Assembly: GCF_028293835.1 (NCBI RefSeq)
Contig: NZ_JAQGNX010000170.1
Location: 62,001-126,000 of the forward strand
Source: Pseudomonas sp.
GTDB taxonomy: Bacteria; Pseudomonadota; Gammaproteobacteria; Pseudomonadales; Pseudomonadaceae
Direction: 5' to 3'
DNA length: 64,000 bases
The notes below the pieces were generated by a model that saw only the letters and a program-made list of their open reading frames with translations, was not told the DNA's origin and made no database searches. Of the stretch, positions 1 through 7,749 are shown piece by piece. Position numbers and translations under genes: made by a program. Within the stretch, counting starts at the first letter, position 1. The number at the start of each line of letters is the position of its first letter.

Positions 1-6
1 GATTCG

Positions 7-570
7 ATGATGTCGACTGTATTGCGTCCGGCCCTGAGCCTGATTGTGTTAATGACCCTGATCACTGGCGTGGCGTATCCGCTGGTGGTGACGGGGATCG
101 CCCAAGTGGCGTTTCCCGCGCAAGCCAATGGCAGCCTGCTGTATGACAAGGCCGGCACGGTACGGGGTTCGGAACTGATTTCCCAGAACTTCACCGGCGA
201 TGGCTGGTTCCACTCGCGTCCGTCTGCCGGTGCATTTGCTACCGTTTCCAGCAGCGCAAGCAACCTGTCACCCAGCAATCCGGCGCTGGCTGCACGGGTT
301 AGCGCAGATGTCGCCAAAGAAGCAGTGCCCGGCCAGGGCGCGGTGCCTTTATCCCTGTTAACCACTTCCGGCAGCGGCCTTGACCCACACCTGCCCCCCG
401 AGGCTGTGGCCTACCAGGTGGCCCGCGTCGCCGCCGCCCGCAACGTATCCGTGGACACCGTGCAACGGCTGGTAAACGAAAATACCTACCGGCCACTGGT
501 TGGCCCGCCGGTGGTCAACGTTTTGCTATTGAATCAAACGTTGATTGAGTTACCGTCAGCGCAGCTTTGA
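7..570 (+). CDS. kdpC: Potassium-transporting ATPase subunit C
   Basis: KdpC is the small subunit of the high-affinity K+ pump KdpFABC in the inner membrane. It stabilises the complex and is thought to help ATP binding by KdpB. The 187-residue product has one N-terminal membrane helix (about residues 6-28) followed by a periplasmic domain with the family's 'SRPS' and 'SNLSPSNP' segments, and is a normal length. Two ATG codons stand in tandem at 7 and 10, and either could be used. kdpD follows after 54 bases on the same strand, as in other kdp operons; kdpA and kdpB should lie just left of the window. Identification is secure. Confidence 0.97.
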   Translation: MMSTVLRPALSLIVLMTLITGVAYPLVVTGIAQVAFPAQANGSLLYDKAGTVRGSELISQNFTGDGWFHSRPSAGAFATVSSSASNLSPSNPALAARVSADVAKEAVPGQGAVPLSLLTTSGSGLDPHLPPEAVAYQVARVAAARNVSVDTVQRLVNENTYRPLVGPPVVNVLLLNQTLIELPSAQL

Positions 571-624
571 GGCGTTGGCAGACTGGACCTACAGGATTGT
601 GTTGCACTGGATAAAGAGAACCCC

Positions 625-3282
625 ATGAGTGATACCCGCCGCGCCGATGCTCTGTTAGCCGATCTGCCAAGGGACGGTCGTGGGCGGCTGAAGGTGTTTC
701 TTGGCGCCGCGCCGGGGGTGGGCAAAACCTACGCCATGCTCCAGGCCGCCCATGCCCAACTTCGCCAAGGCTTGCATATTCTGGCGGGTGTGGTTGAAAC
801 CCATGGTCGTGCGGAAACCGAAGCCCTGCTCAATGGATTGCCCCAACAGCCGCTGCTGCGCTCGGAATACCGCGGCGTAACCCTCGAAGAAATGGACCTC
901 GATGGCCTGCTTATGGCTGCGCCGAAGCTGGTACTGGTAGACGAACTGGCCCACAGCAATGCGCCAGGCAGCCGACACGCCAAACGCTGGCAAGATATAC
1001 AAGAGTTGCTGGCCGCCGGGATTAACGTCTACACAACGGTCAACGTTCAACACCTGGAAAGTCTCAACGACCAAGTGCGCGGAATTACCGGGGTTCAGGT
1101 TCGAGAAACACTGCCTGACTGGGTGTTGCAGGAAGCCTACGAACTGGTGCTCATCGACCTGCCGCCACGGGAACTGCTGGAACGTTTGCGCGACGGCAAG
1201 GTGTATGTGCCTGAGCAAGCTCGGGCCGCCATTGATGCGTTTTTCACCCAAACCAACCTTACCGCTCTGCGGGAGTTGGCGATGCAGACGGCTGCGGCGC
1301 AAGTCGATGACGACCTGGCCCAGGGTTATCGTCAGTTGGGTCAGGCTGCGCCCGCTGTGCGCGGTCGTCTGTTGGTAGGCGTCGACGGTGATGCTCAAGC
1401 TGAACGGCTGGTGCGGCATGCCAGTCGTGTGGCCCAGCGTCGGCATCTGCCGTGGAGTCTGGTACATGTGGATAACGGCCGAGTCATCGATGAAGACGCG
1501 CGCATGCGCTTGCAAAATGCCCAGCAACTGGCCGAACGCCTGGGCGGCGAAGTGGTGCTGCTGCGCGCAGGCGAGGTGGCCAAAACCCTGATCCAACACG
1601 CGGCGGAACGGCGTGCCAGTCTGGTGCTGGTGGGGCAGTCGCGCCCTCGTTTGCGCAGGCGGTTGTTTGGCGGAGGGCTTGCGGCGCGCTTGCTGCAAGA
1701 TGCTCACGGTCTGGAAATCAATGTTCTGGACAGCGAGGCGCAGCATGATCAGCCTCGCGCTCGTTCAGCGCGGGCGGTGGTCTGGTTCGACTATGGGTTG
1801 GCACTGATCGCGACGATCCTGGCCAGCGCGCTGGCATGGGCGGTGGCCAGCGTGTTGGCACTGCCGAACATCTCCCTGGTATTCCTCGCCGCCGTGCTGC
1901 TGGTGGCGGTGCGCAGTAGCCTGGGCCCGGCGTTGGCCTGTGCCGCGATGTCATTTTTGGCTTACGATTTTCTGTTCATTCCACCGACGTTCTCCCTGAG
2001 CATCCAGCGCGAAGAAGACGTGCTGACGCTGCTGTTTTTTTTATTGATGGCCGCCTTGACCGGTAACCTCGCGGCCCGTCAACGCCAACAACTGCAAGCG
2101 TTGCGCGATACTCAAGAAGAGACCAGCGAGTTGCTCGACCTGTCCCGCAAACTCACCGCCGCCACCGACCGACAAGCGATGTTAAGCGCCGCTGAACAGC
2201 ACCTGAGTGGCTGGAAAGATCTGCACATTTGCCTAATGGATCGCGATGGCCAAGGCGGCTGGAAAGTTGAAGTCGGTGGCGCGCTGCAGCTGTCAGAGGC
2301 TGAGCGCGCGGCGGCTGATTGGGCCTGGCAACACGATCAGGCGGCAGGTATGGGCACCGGCACATTACCCTTGGGTCATTGGTGGTGGTGGCCATTGTCC
2401 ATGGAGGAGGGGCCGTTGGCGTTACTGGGCGTTTGCCCTCACGAGGGTCAGTCCTTCTCCGACCAGCGTCGTCGCTTGTTGACGGCACTCAGTCAACCGC
2501 TGGCTCAGGCGCTGGCCCGAGCGCAGTTGGCAGAACAGCTGGAAGCCGCGCGCTTGCATGGTGAAACCGAACAACTGCGCAGTGCCTTGCTGGCGTCGGT
2601 GTCCCACGACTTACGCACGCCACTGACTGCCATGCGCGGCAGCATCGACAGCCTGTTGGCGTTGGGCGAAGCAATCCCGCTGGAAGACCGTCATGAGTTG
2701 CTGGAAGGCACGCGGGACGAAGCGGAGCGTCTGGATCGCTATATTCAAAACCTGTTGGACATGACGCGCCTGGGTCATGGCGCGTTGAAATTGGCTCGGG
2801 ACTGGGTCGCGCCCGGCGATATCGTCGGCAGTGCGCTCAATCGTCTGCGGGCGGTCATTGCGCCGTTGCAGGTCAGTACCCAGGTGCCGCAGGAGTTGCC
2901 GCTGTTGTATGTGCACGCGGCATTGATCGAACAAGCGTTGGTTAACGTACTGGAAAACGCGGCGCGATTCTCACCGCCGCACGGCCGATTGCAGGTGAGC
3001 GCGGGCATCAACGACAGCGAGCTGTTTTTCTCGGTAGGTGACGAAGGCCCCGGTATTCCCGAAGCCGAACGGGCGAAAATTTTCGACATGTTTTACACCG
3101 CTGCCCGAGGAGACCGTGGCGGGCAAGGCACCGGGCTGGGTCTGGCGATATGTCTGGGCATGGTCGGCGCACACGGTGGGCGAATCAGCGTCGCGGAGGG
3201 CATCGAGGGCCGGGGCACCTGCATTACCCTGTACCTGCCGCTACAAACACAACCCGAAGCCGAATTGGAGCACACGCTCTGA
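625..3282 (+). CDS. kdpD: Osmosensitive K+ channel sensor histidine kinase
   Basis: KdpD senses low K+ or high osmolarity and phosphorylates KdpE to induce kdpFABC. The 885-residue protein has the full domain order: an N-terminal KdpD domain with Walker A motif GAAPGVGKT (residues 27-35), a universal-stress-protein-like domain (about 245-370), four clustered membrane helices (about 385-480), a GAF-like segment, and a HisKA domain with phospho-acceptor His661 in SVSHDLRTPL. The C-terminal HATPase_c domain shows the N box NVLENAARFSPP and G1 box DEGPGIP. It lies between kdpC and kdpE, 49 bases before the latter. A long antisense reading frame over its first third is a codon-bias artefact. Confidence 0.97.
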   Translation: MSDTRRADALLADLPRDGRGRLKVFLGAAPGVGKTYAMLQAAHAQLRQGLHILAGVVETHGRAETEALLNGLPQQPLLRSEYRGVTLEEMDLDGLLMAAPKLVLVDELAHSNAPGSRHAKRWQDIQELLAAGINVYTTVNVQHLESLNDQVRGITGVQVRETLPDWVLQEAYELVLIDLPPRELLERLRDGKVYVPEQARAAIDAFFTQTNLTALRELAMQTAAAQVDDDLAQGYRQLGQAAPAVRGRLLVGVDGDAQAERLVRHASRVAQRRHLPWSLVHVDNGRVIDEDARMRLQNAQQLAERLGGEVVLLRAGEVAKTLIQHAAERRASLVLVGQSRPRLRRRLFGGGLAARLLQDAHGLEINVLDSEAQHDQPRARSARAVVWFDYGLALIATILASALAWAVASVLALPNISLVFLAAVLLVAVRSSLGPALACAAMSFLAYDFLFIPPTFSLSIQREEDVLTLLFFLLMAALTGNLAARQRQQLQALRDTQEETSELLDLSRKLTAATDRQAMLSAAEQHLSGWKDLHICLMDRDGQGGWKVEVGGALQLSEAERAAADWAWQHDQAAGMGTGTLPLGHWWWWPLSMEEGPLALLGVCPHEGQSFSDQRRRLLTALSQPLAQALARAQLAEQLEAARLHGETEQLRSALLASVSHDLRTPLTAMRGSIDSLLALGEAIPLEDRHELLEGTRDEAERLDRYIQNLLDMTRLGHGALKLARDWVAPGDIVGSALNRLRAVIAPLQVSTQVPQELPLLYVHAALIEQALVNVLENAARFSPPHGRLQVSAGINDSELFFSVGDEGPGIPEAERAKIFDMFYTAARGDRGGQGTGLGLAICLGMVGAHGGRISVAEGIEGRGTCITLYLPLQTQPEAELEHTL

Positions 3283-3331
3283 TCCTGCATTGCGTTACGC
3301 TCAGCGCTTCATTTGATATGGCAAGACGACC

Positions 3332-4021
3332 ATGAGTCAGACCTCGACCATTCTGGTGATCGACGATGAACCGCAGATTCGAAAATTCCTGCGCATCAGC
3401 CTGGTTTCTCAAGGCTACAAAGTGCTGGAAGCGGGAACCGGTAGCGAAGGGCTGAGCCAGGCGGCATTGAACAAACCTGATTTGTTGGTGCTCGACCTCG
3501 GGCTGCCGGACATGGACGGCCAAGAGGTGCTGCGTGAGTTTCGCGAATGGTCGACGGTGCCAGTGCTGGTGCTCTCGGTGCGCGCCAGTGAGGGACAGAA
3601 AGTCCAGGCGCTGGACAGTGGCGCCAATGATTACGTGACCAAACCGTTCGGCATTCAGGAATTTCTTGCACGGGTTCGGGCGTTATTGCGGCAGGCACCC
3701 AGCGGCGAACAACAAGAAGCCGCTTTGGTGTTCGGCCCGCTGACCGTCGACCTGGCGTATCGCCGCGTGCTGTTGGACGGCGCCGAGGTGGGCCTGACCC
3801 GCAAGGAATATGCGGTGCTGGCGCAACTGGCGCGACATCCGGGGCGAGTGATTACCCAGCAGCAGTTGCTCAAGGACATCTGGGGACCGACCCATACTGA
3901 AGACACTCATTACCTGCGCATCGTCGTCGGGCATTTACGCCAGAAGCTGCTTGACGACCCCGCCACCCCGAGGTTTATCGTGACTGAAGCGGGGGTTGGG
4001 TATCGATTGTTGGAGCGTTGA
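3332..4021 (+). CDS. kdpE: Two-component response regulator KdpE
   Basis: This OmpR/PhoB-type response regulator activates the kdpFABC promoter once phosphorylated by KdpD. The receiver domain (about residues 5-118) has acidic residues Asp11/Asp12, phospho-acceptor Asp55 in LLVLDLGLPD, and the conserved Lys in YVTKPFG. The winged-helix DNA-binding domain fills residues 130-227 (TRKEYAVLAQLARHPGRV, and YLRIVVGHLRQKL with the recognition helix). The length of 229 residues is typical. It is the last gene of the kdp group; convergent tatD follows, with a REP half-element between them and no obvious T-tract terminator. Confidence 0.96.
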   Translation: MSQTSTILVIDDEPQIRKFLRISLVSQGYKVLEAGTGSEGLSQAALNKPDLLVLDLGLPDMDGQEVLREFREWSTVPVLVLSVRASEGQKVQALDSGANDYVTKPFGIQEFLARVRALLRQAPSGEQQEAALVFGPLTVDLAYRRVLLDGAEVGLTRKEYAVLAQLARHPGRVITQQQLLKDIWGPTHTEDTHYLRIVVGHLRQKLLDDPATPRFIVTEAGVGYRLLER

Positions 4022-4052
4022 AACGGCGTTTAAGTCCTGCGGTGCTGCTTAT

Positions 4053-4079
4053 ATCGCCAACACGTTGGCTCCTGCAGGG
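4053..4079. repeat. REP half-element between kdpE and tatD
   Basis: A single copy of the window's commonest repeat, with core CGCCAACACGTTGGCTCCTG, lies between the convergent kdpE and tatD. Unlike other copies it has no inverted partner nearby. The core is itself partly palindromic (CCAACACGTTGG). Confidence 0.75.
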
Positions 4080-4101
4080 GATTTGTGCAGTGCTGGAAGA
4101 A

Positions 4102-4932
4102 TCATTCGCGGATGTCGTCAGGCAGATCAACCACAACCGGCAACCCAAAAAACGCCCGGGCGCAGTCGGTGGTGTGCGCGGCGACATCTTCCAGGCTTTC
4201 CCCTCGATGCAGCGCTACTTCGCGCAGTACTTCCGGTAGGTAAGCCGGTTCGTTTCGGCCGTTTTTTGGTTTCGGCCTCAAGCTACGTGGCAGTAGGTAC
4301 GGCGCGTCGCTTTCCAGCATCAGCCGTCCCCGTGGAATGTCTTTCACCAAGGGATGCAAATGCGTGCCGCGTCGCTCATCACAAATCCAACCGGTGATGC
4401 CGATGTGCAGGTCTAGGTCAAGGTAGCTGAACAACGCCCGTTGCTCGCCGGTGAAACAATGCACCACCAAGGCAGGCAGGCGATCTCGGTAGTCGCGGAG
4501 TATCTCCAGCAAACGCTGATTGGCATCGCGCTCATGCAGAAACACCGGCAGTTGCAGGTCGACGGCCAACGCCAAATGTTCCTCCAGCACCTTCTCCTGT
4601 TGCGAACGAGGGGAGAAGTCGCGATTGAAATCCAGACCGCATTCACCCACGGCGCGAACCCGATCCTCGTTCAATAAAGCACGCAACTGGCGTTCGCTAT
4701 TCGACGTCCAGTCGCTGGCCGAGTGAGGGTGGATGCCCGCGGTGGAAAACAGCCGCTGAGCGGAGTCATCGAGCCTGTGACATAACTCTAACGCCTGCTC
4801 GCTGCTCTCGACGTGGGTCCCGGTGAGCAGCAATTGAGCGACGCCCGATTGGTAAGCGCGGTCGAGGACCGCCTGCTCTTTATTGGCGAAGCTGGAATTG
4901 GTCAGGTTGACGCCGATGTCGATGAGTTGCAT
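4102..4932 (-). CDS. tatD: TatD family deoxyribonuclease
   Basis: This metal-dependent hydrolase is the close counterpart of E. coli TatD, a cytoplasmic 3'-5' exonuclease acting on single-stranded DNA/RNA and linked to oxidative DNA damage. The 276-residue sequence follows the E. coli protein through its landmark motifs: DIGVNLTNSSFA at the N-terminus, TAGIHPH, AVGECGLDFNR with the metal-binding Glu, VFLHERDA, VHCFTG, IGITGWICDERRG and ESDAPYLLPR. These supply the His/Glu/Asp metal ligands of the TIM barrel. It is not next to tatABC here, as is usual in pseudomonads. The start ATG gives the expected N-terminus. Confidence 0.95.
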   Translation of the reverse strand: MQLIDIGVNLTNSSFANKEQAVLDRAYQSGVAQLLLTGTHVESSEQALELCHRLDDSAQRLFSTAGIHPHSASDWTSNSERQLRALLNEDRVRAVGECGLDFNRDFSPRSQQEKVLEEHLALAVDLQLPVFLHERDANQRLLEILRDYRDRLPALVVHCFTGEQRALFSYLDLDLHIGITGWICDERRGTHLHPLVKDIPRGRLMLESDAPYLLPRSLRPKPKNGRNEPAYLPEVLREVALHRGESLEDVAAHTTDCARAFFGLPVVVDLPDDIRE

Positions 4933-5123
4933 GGTGCTACCTCAAGCCGAAGGCTGAAGAGAATATCAGACCTGGCCCGATATCAAAAAAACTCAGCTGG
5001 TACAGCTGGTTGGAACACTCTGTTGAAGTGCTTTGCGAGTTGAGCCGGAAAAATCATCCGCTTCGACGCCAGGCTCTCAACGTTTTGCGGCTTATGTTTT
5101 GGCTTGCATTCCCTGGAAAGCGG

Positions 5124-6566
5124 ATGACGCGACCCACGTTTTTGATCGTATTTTGTGCATTGGCATTGCTGCCGTTGCCAGCACTCGCGCGACTGACGGG
5201 ACCGCCAGTGGTGGTGAAAAAAAGTCAGGTGCGGGACCTGTCGGCGATTCGCAGCAGTAAAGTCTTGCGCGTCCTGGTCAACCAAAGTCGTAACAGCTCG
5301 GGGCAAGTCCAGGGCGAACAAATCGGTGTCGAGTATCACCGGTTAAGTGCGTTCGAGCAGTACCTTAATGGCCACTCCCGCGATGGCCAGCAGTTGACAC
5401 TCAAGATCATCCCTAAATCCAAGGATCAGTTACTGGCCGCTTTGCAGCGTGGAGAAGGCGATCTGGTGGCCCCCGGTGAAATTCTCGACACCAGTGCCGC
5501 CCGGGGCATTGATGCCAGTGAGCCAATTACCAGCCACGTCCCGCTGATTGTGGTGGGTATAAAAGGCGAGCGCGGTTTCAAGCATGTCGAGCAGTTGTCG
5601 GGGCGGACCGTCGCCTTGACCACCGGCAGCGCCGCTGACGAAGCCGTGCACCAACTGAACCAAACGCTGGCGTTGCGCAAACTGCCACCGGTCAATATCG
5701 AATGGGTCGACCCCAGCCTCGCCGTCGAAGACGTGCTGGAGATGGTTCAGGTCGGCGTTTATCACTTGACGGTGGTGGAGCAACCGATTGCCGAGCGCTG
5801 GTCCAAGGTCATGCCGAAGCTGCGTGTGGACCGCTCGCTGATGCTAAGCAATAGTGGTGACATGAACTGGTACGTGCGCCACGACGCGACGATGTTGCGC
5901 GCCAGCATCGACCGTTTCCTCAAGCAATATCAAGTGCCCTCCGACGAAAACCTGGCGTTTGAAAAGGCTTATCGCGGCCTTTATCAACTGCACTACCCCT
6001 TAGCCACCGAGGACCGCCAGCGCCTGGAAAAACTGCGGCCAGTGTTGCAGCGTTGTGCTGACCAACAAGGGATGGACTGGTTGAACCTGGCGGCGCTGGC
6101 GTTCAAGGAATCAGCCCTGAACCCCGGTATCAGGGGCGGTGGCAACGCTACCGGGTTACTGCAAATAACCCCTTCGGCAGCGCAACGGGTCGGGGTCGAT
6201 GACATTCATAACGTCGACGGCAACGTTCTGGCCGGTGCGAAATATCTGGCGCTGATTCGCCGTAAATTTTTCTCCAGTTCCAGGTTCAACGAGCGTGAAC
6301 GGATGGCGTTTGTGATGGCTGCGTACAACCTGGGCCCCGAGCGGGTCCAGACCATGCGGGAGGAAGCGCGGCGCCGGGGCTTAAATCCGTACCAGTGGTT
6401 TTTTCAGGTTGAACGCGTCGCAGCCGAGCAGGAAGGGCCCGGTGTTGTGAGCTACGTTAACAGTGTCAATAAATACTATTTAGCGTTCGATCGCGAGCGG
6501 GGCTCTCTGGAAGGTCCTGTGCCCGCGCCGCCTCAGAAAAAGTCCGCTTCGCAAAACAGTCGGTAA
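5124..6566 (+). CDS. MltF-like lytic transglycosylase with substrate-binding domain
   Basis: This is a predicted periplasmic murein-degrading enzyme with an N-terminal solute-binding (SBP_bac_3-like) domain and a C-terminal SLT lysozyme-like domain, the architecture of MltF. The start at 5124 follows a GGAAAG ribosome site and gives a clear signal peptide (MTRPTFLIVFCALALLPLPALA). The reading frame is open further upstream, but that extension is hydrophilic and unlikely. The binding domain spans about residues 45-290. The SLT domain has catalytic Glu329 in FKESALNP, then GLLQITPSAA and AAYNLGPERV. Product is 480 residues. No lipobox is evident, so it may be soluble or loosely membrane-associated. 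Whether it is the true MltF orthologue or a paralogue is not settled. Confidence 0.88.
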   Translation: MTRPTFLIVFCALALLPLPALARLTGPPVVVKKSQVRDLSAIRSSKVLRVLVNQSRNSSGQVQGEQIGVEYHRLSAFEQYLNGHSRDGQQLTLKIIPKSKDQLLAALQRGEGDLVAPGEILDTSAARGIDASEPITSHVPLIVVGIKGERGFKHVEQLSGRTVALTTGSAADEAVHQLNQTLALRKLPPVNIEWVDPSLAVEDVLEMVQVGVYHLTVVEQPIAERWSKVMPKLRVDRSLMLSNSGDMNWYVRHDATMLRASIDRFLKQYQVPSDENLAFEKAYRGLYQLHYPLATEDRQRLEKLRPVLQRCADQQGMDWLNLAALAFKESALNPGIRGGGNATGLLQITPSAAQRVGVDDIHNVDGNVLAGAKYLALIRRKFFSSSRFNERERMAFVMAAYNLGPERVQTMREEARRRGLNPYQWFFQVERVAAEQEGPGVVSYVNSVNKYYLAFDRERGSLEGPVPAPPQKKSASQNSR

Positions 6567-6604
6567 ACGCGATTATCATTGACTCAGTACTGTCCGGCCA
6601 GTTC

Positions 6605-6680
6605 GCTGTAGGAGCCAACGTGTTGACGAGGCGGGATACCTGAACCAACGGATCCAGGTCCTCGCCAACACATTGAACGG
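6605..6680. repeat. REP element, imperfect inverted pair
   Basis: CTGTAGGAGCCAACGTGTTG at 6606 is followed by an imperfect inverse copy beginning CTCGCCAACACATTG at 6661. It belongs to the same family as the elements near 27.5, 35.9, 45.5, 52.1 and 59.1 kb, and lies downstream of the transglycosylase gene. Confidence 0.75.
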
Positions 6681-6711
6681 GTCAAGTTCAGCCAGACAAA
6701 CCGAGATCCCA

Positions 6712-6741
6712 TTGACAGTAACTGTGCGGCATCTCTAGGAT
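6712..6741 (+). promoter_or_regulatory. Sigma-70 promoter of the riboswitch leader
   Basis: A perfect -35 box TTGACA (6712-6717) is followed after 18 bases by TAGGAT (6736-6741). Transcription would start near 6748, almost exactly at the first stem of the structured leader that follows. Confidence 0.6.
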
Positions 6742-6748
6742 GCTGCCC

Positions 6749-6848
6749 ATGCGCCGATTTAAACAGCTACTTGCGGGGCGCAAGGCAAGGACGAGATCCA
6801 TGCCTGTCTGAAGTCCGAAGCGACTTCTAAATACCGCTAAAGCGCTGG
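6749..6848 (+). ncRNA. SAM-II-like riboswitch aptamer (candidate)
   Basis: The leader carries the order of elements expected of the SAM-II (metA/SAM_alpha) aptamer. P1 is TGCGCC (6750-6755) paired with GGCGCA (6777-6782). The loop holds GATTTAA (6756-6762), CAGC (6764-6767) and TACTTGC (6768-6774). The 3' part reads TCTAAATACCGCTAAAG (6826-6842). The pseudoknot would be CAGC with GCTG (6844-6847). Between P1 and the 3' part sit two extra hairpins: AGGCA/TGCCT (6783-6787, 6801-6805, continued by GGA/TCC) and AAGTC/GACTT (6811-6815, 6822-6826). The match to the SAM-II core is from memory; a covariance search would decide it. Confidence 0.65.
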
Positions 6849-6886
6849 TTCGGTGTTGCCTCTCACCGCTGCCCAGCGGGATTTTT
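6843..6886 (+). terminator. Riboswitch expression platform: terminator versus antiterminator
   Basis: CCGCT (6866-6870) pairs with AGCGG (6875-6879) across a GCCC loop, followed by GATTTTT: a compact intrinsic terminator. An alternative pairing of CGCTGG (6843-6848) with CCAGCG (6873-6878) would destroy it. Since GCTG within 6843-6848 is also the 3' strand of the proposed pseudoknot, ligand binding should free the terminator and switch the downstream gene off. Confidence 0.6.
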
Positions 6887-6904
6887 GAGGCTGAGACAAA
6901 CACC

Positions 6905-7213
6905 ATGAGTAATCCGCGTCCCCTGATTCGCTTATCACCCTTCACTTCGCCCCTGACTCGGCGTAATCCCAGAATCCTGCTGGGTGGTTCGCACCAGCCG
7001 ACGCTGCTGCGCTACCTCGAAGGTTGGCCCAAGCGAAACGGCAAACCCGCTGCTTTCCTGATCCAGTTTATCGACCAGCACGATTCCCTCGCCAAATTCG
7101 CCAACGATCGTTTCGACATCGCGGTGGTGCAAGCGCCAAGCGCCGATAACGCCGAACTATTCATCAAGCACCTGACACGTATCGCCCGCCAAGGATTGAT
7201 AACCCGACGCTGA
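6905..7213 (+). CDS. Small protein of unknown function under the SAM-II-like leader
   Basis: I do not recognise this 102-residue protein. It is basic at its N-terminus (MSNPRPLIRLSPF), has no signal peptide or membrane helix, and contains an alternating segment FDIAVVQAPSADNAELFIKH followed by LTRIARQGLI. That pattern faintly recalls the last strand-helix part of a class I SAM-dependent methyltransferase, but the SAM-binding glycine motif is not clear and the protein is too short for a full domain. It is preceded by a strong promoter and the candidate SAM-II riboswitch, so it may be tied to methionine or SAM metabolism. greB starts 58 bases downstream on the same strand. Confidence 0.7.
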   Translation: MSNPRPLIRLSPFTSPLTRRNPRILLGGSHQPTLLRYLEGWPKRNGKPAAFLIQFIDQHDSLAKFANDRFDIAVVQAPSADNAELFIKHLTRIARQGLITRR

Positions 7214-7271
7214 GTGCAGATGACTGTTTTGACACGCGCCCAAACGAACCCGGAATAAAGCGAGCGATCCA

Positions 7272-7745
7272 TTGAGCACGAAGATCATTACGAAGGAAGG
7301 TCATGAGGCGCTGAAGCAGGAGCTTGATTATCTTTGGCGAGTCAAACGCCCGGACACCACGCAGAAAGTCACGTGGGCTGCATCGTTGGGTGATCGAAGT
7401 GAAAACGCCGACTATCAATACAATAAAAAATTGCTTCGGGAGATAGACCGTCGCGTGCGCTATTTGCGCAAGCGCCTGGAAGACATGCGCGTGGTGGAGT
7501 ACTCACCCGAGCAAGAAGGCCGGGTCTTTTTTGGTGCCTGGGTCGAAATCGAAAACGAGGAGGGTGAAACCAAGCGCTTTCGCGTGGTGGGTTACGACGA
7601 GATTTATGGCCGGATGGACTACATCTCGATCGATTCGCCCATGGCCCGCGCCTTGCTCAAAAAAGAAGTCGGCGACGATGTGATCGTGCCGACCCCAGCA
7701 GGTGAAATGAGTTGGTGGATAAACGTGATCGAATACCCGAAATAA
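7272..7745 (+). CDS. greB: Transcription elongation factor GreB
   Basis: GreB rescues backtracked RNA polymerase by stimulating cleavage of the extruded transcript end. The 157-residue product has the N-terminal coiled coil (residues about 1-75) with the acidic tip at DRSENADYQYNKKLL, then the globular FKBP-like C-domain (VFFGAWVEIENEEGE to the end). The basic stretch RVRYLRKRLEDM fits GreB rather than GreA. Translation starts with TTG at 7272, which gives the conserved N-terminus MSTKIITKEGHEAL. Its stop lies only four bases from the convergent stop of the PI-PLC-like gene, with no terminator visible between them. Confidence 0.95.
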   Translation: MSTKIITKEGHEALKQELDYLWRVKRPDTTQKVTWAASLGDRSENADYQYNKKLLREIDRRVRYLRKRLEDMRVVEYSPEQEGRVFFGAWVEIENEEGETKRFRVVGYDEIYGRMDYISIDSPMARALLKKEVGDDVIVPTPAGEMSWWINVIEYPK

Positions 7746-7749
7746 TACG

